The notes beneath the pieces were generated by a model that did no database searches, had not been told where the DNA came from, and was given only the letters and a program-made list of their open reading frames with translations. A DNA stretch of 6,413 nt from contig JAUJMB010000090.1 in assembly GCA_030447045.1 (NCBI GenBank), forward strand, positions 1 through 6,413, given 5' to 3'. Positions within the stretch are counted from its first letter, which is position 1; each line of letters opens with the position of its first letter. Shown piece by piece: positions 5,352 to 6,413 of the stretch. Made by a program: the position numbers and the translations under genes. Source of the DNA: Rubrobacteraceae bacterium (GTDB taxonomy: Bacteria > Actinomycetota > Rubrobacteria > Rubrobacterales > Rubrobacteraceae).

Positions 5352-5366
5352 AAGGAGAAGACGCGG
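5352..5366 (+). repeat. 15-bp direct repeat AAGGAGAAGACGCGG, copy 2
   Basis: This is an exact copy of the sequence at 3114-3128, lying 18 nt before phaC in the 82-bp gap after the hydrolase. PhaC has its own ribosome binding site nearer the start (GGAGG, 5374-5378), so the repeat is not needed for that and may be a regulator site. Confidence 0.5.
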
Positions 5367-5383
5367 TCTATCTGGAGGACAAG

Positions 5384-6413
5384 ATGAGCGAAGAGCGTAC
5401 GGGCGGCAGCGGGACGGTCGGGACCCCGCCGATGCCTTTTGATCTTTGGACGCAGTGGATGCGGGCGAACATGGGCGCGATGACGGCGGCGCCGGGCGCC
5501 AGCGTCCCCTGGCTCGCCTCGCCCGGCGTCTCCACGAAGGAGGATGGCGAGAACGTTCCGAGCGGCGCGCTGCGGAACGACCCCCTGCTCTCCACGATGG
5601 AGAAGCTCTGGGACGCCAACCCCGTGCAGAACGTGCTGCCCATAAACTGGGTCGAGATAGGCAAGTCCCTGCAGACCCTCTGGCAGCGCGAGCTGGCCGA
5701 CCCGGTAAACGCCATGCAGCGGGCCGCCGACTTCAACGCCAAGGTCTGGGGTGCCGCCTTCGAGAACTGGCAGGACGCCGCCAACCGCTTCTGGGGCATC
5801 GAGAGCAAGAAAGAGGACGAAGAAGAGGGACGCCCCGACAAGCGCTTCGCAGCACCCGAATGGGCCGAGAACCCGTTCTACGAGACGCTCAAGGAGTCGT
5901 ACCTGCTCGCCTCCGAGTACCTCCTGGGCGAGGTCGAGGCCACAGACGGGCAGGACACCGACGAGCAGCGGCGCCTCAGGTTCCACCTGCAGCAGTTCGT
6001 TGACGCCATGGCCCCCGTCAACTACCTCCTGACCAACCCGCAGGCCCTCAAGCGGGCCTTCGAGACCGGCGGGGCGAGCCTCGCCGAGGGCGCAAGGAAC
6101 CTGCTCGCGGACCTCGAAGAGGGCCGGATGAACATGACCGACGCCACGGCCTTCCAGCCGGGGGAGAACCTCGCGATCACGCCGGGCAAGGTCGTCTACC
6201 GCAACGATCTCATAGAGCTCATCCAGTACGAGCCGACGACGAACAAGGTCCGCGAGACCCCGATAGTCTTCTTCCCGCCCTGGATCAACAAGTACTACAT
6301 CCTCGACCTCCAGCCGAAGAACAGCATGGTCAAGTACCTCGTGGACGAGGGGTACACCGTCTTCATGACCTCCTGGAAGAACCCGGACGCCTCGATGGAG
6401 GACACCAAGTTCG
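5384..6413 (+). CDS. phaC: Class I polyhydroxyalkanoate synthase PhaC, N-terminal part
   Basis: The frame opens at ATG 5384, with GGAGG five nt upstream plus one base, and is still open at the right edge after 343 residues. PhaC polymerises 3-hydroxyacyl-CoA into PHA with release of CoA, at the granule surface. The region 154-343 matches class I synthases closely. It includes FAAPEWAENPFYETLKESYL, FQPGENLAITPGKVVYRNDL (257-276), LIQYEP, PPWINKYYILDLQPKNS (298-314) and GYTVFMTSWKNPDAS (323-337). The lipase-like box with the catalytic Cys should lie roughly 30 residues past the edge by comparison with the C. necator enzyme, so activity cannot be judged here. Residues 1-150 form the variable N-terminal domain, Trp-rich (DLWTQWMRANM, ALWD-type helices), ending in the acidic linker KKEDEEEGRPDKR. 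The gene is last of the visible operon, 82 nt after the hydrolase, without a convincing promoter of its own. Confidence 0.95.
   Translation, partial: MSEERTGGSGTVGTPPMPFDLWTQWMRANMGAMTAAPGASVPWLASPGVSTKEDGENVPSGALRNDPLLSTMEKLWDANPVQNVLPINWVEIGKSLQTLWQRELADPVNAMQRAADFNAKVWGAAFENWQDAANRFWGIESKKEDEEEGRPDKRFAAPEWAENPFYETLKESYLLASEYLLGEVEATDGQDTDEQRRLRFHLQQFVDAMAPVNYLLTNPQALKRAFETGGASLAEGARNLLADLEEGRMNMTDATAFQPGENLAITPGKVVYRNDLIELIQYEPTTNKVRETPIVFFPPWINKYYILDLQPKNSMVKYLVDEGYTVFMTSWKNPDASMEDTKF

Noticed and set aside
4479..5387. 302-codon + strand frame inside the hydrolase gene
   Set aside because: The product is almost all Arg, Gly, Ala and Pro, which is a frame shadow of the alpha/beta hydrolase.
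5153..5986. 277-codon - strand frame across the hydrolase and phaC
   Set aside because: It is antisense to two well-supported genes and has no motif or start signal.

Overview
The window is high-GC DNA whose genes use consensus-like sigma-70 promoters and strong purine-rich ribosome binding sites. The gene content (beta-ketothiolase, acyl-CoA dehydrogenase, class I polyhydroxyalkanoate (PHA) synthase) and frequent ATA isoleucine codons fit a high-GC actinobacterium, possibly Rubrobacter-like. That assignment comes from the look of the proteins and was not searched.

Layout. (1) Positions 1-476, + strand: the C-terminal 40% of a thiolase (acetyl-CoA acetyltransferase type). (2) Positions 477-687: a convergent spacer with short GCCGTCAGCT repeats and a perfect 18-bp hairpin that can terminate transcription from both sides. 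(3) Positions 688-3002, - strand: an acyl-CoA dehydrogenase related to glutaryl-CoA dehydrogenase, followed after 2 bp by a 140-aa helical protein of unknown function, then a Pat-like GNAT acetyltransferase. (4) Positions 3003-3475: a divergent intergenic region with a good promoter facing each way and short repeats that may be operators. (5) Positions 3476-6413, + strand: a four-gene run encoding a 59-aa helical protein, a divergent adenylate kinase-like P-loop protein, an alpha/beta hydrolase with an amphipathic C-terminal tail, and PhaC, which runs off the right edge.

How the genes may work together. Thiolase makes acetoacetyl-CoA, the usual first step of polyhydroxybutyrate synthesis, and PhaC polymerises 3-hydroxyacyl-CoA. 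The acyl-CoA dehydrogenase belongs to acyl-CoA turnover, and Pat-like GNATs often control acyl-CoA-forming enzymes by lysine acetylation. The window therefore reads as an acyl-CoA/PHA storage locus. The most unusual part is the + strand operon: a nucleotide-kinase-like protein lacking several substrate-binding arginines, and a hydrolase with a possible surface-binding tail, sit under one near-perfect promoter with the PHA synthase. No phasin or acetoacetyl-CoA reductase is visible, though either could lie outside the window.
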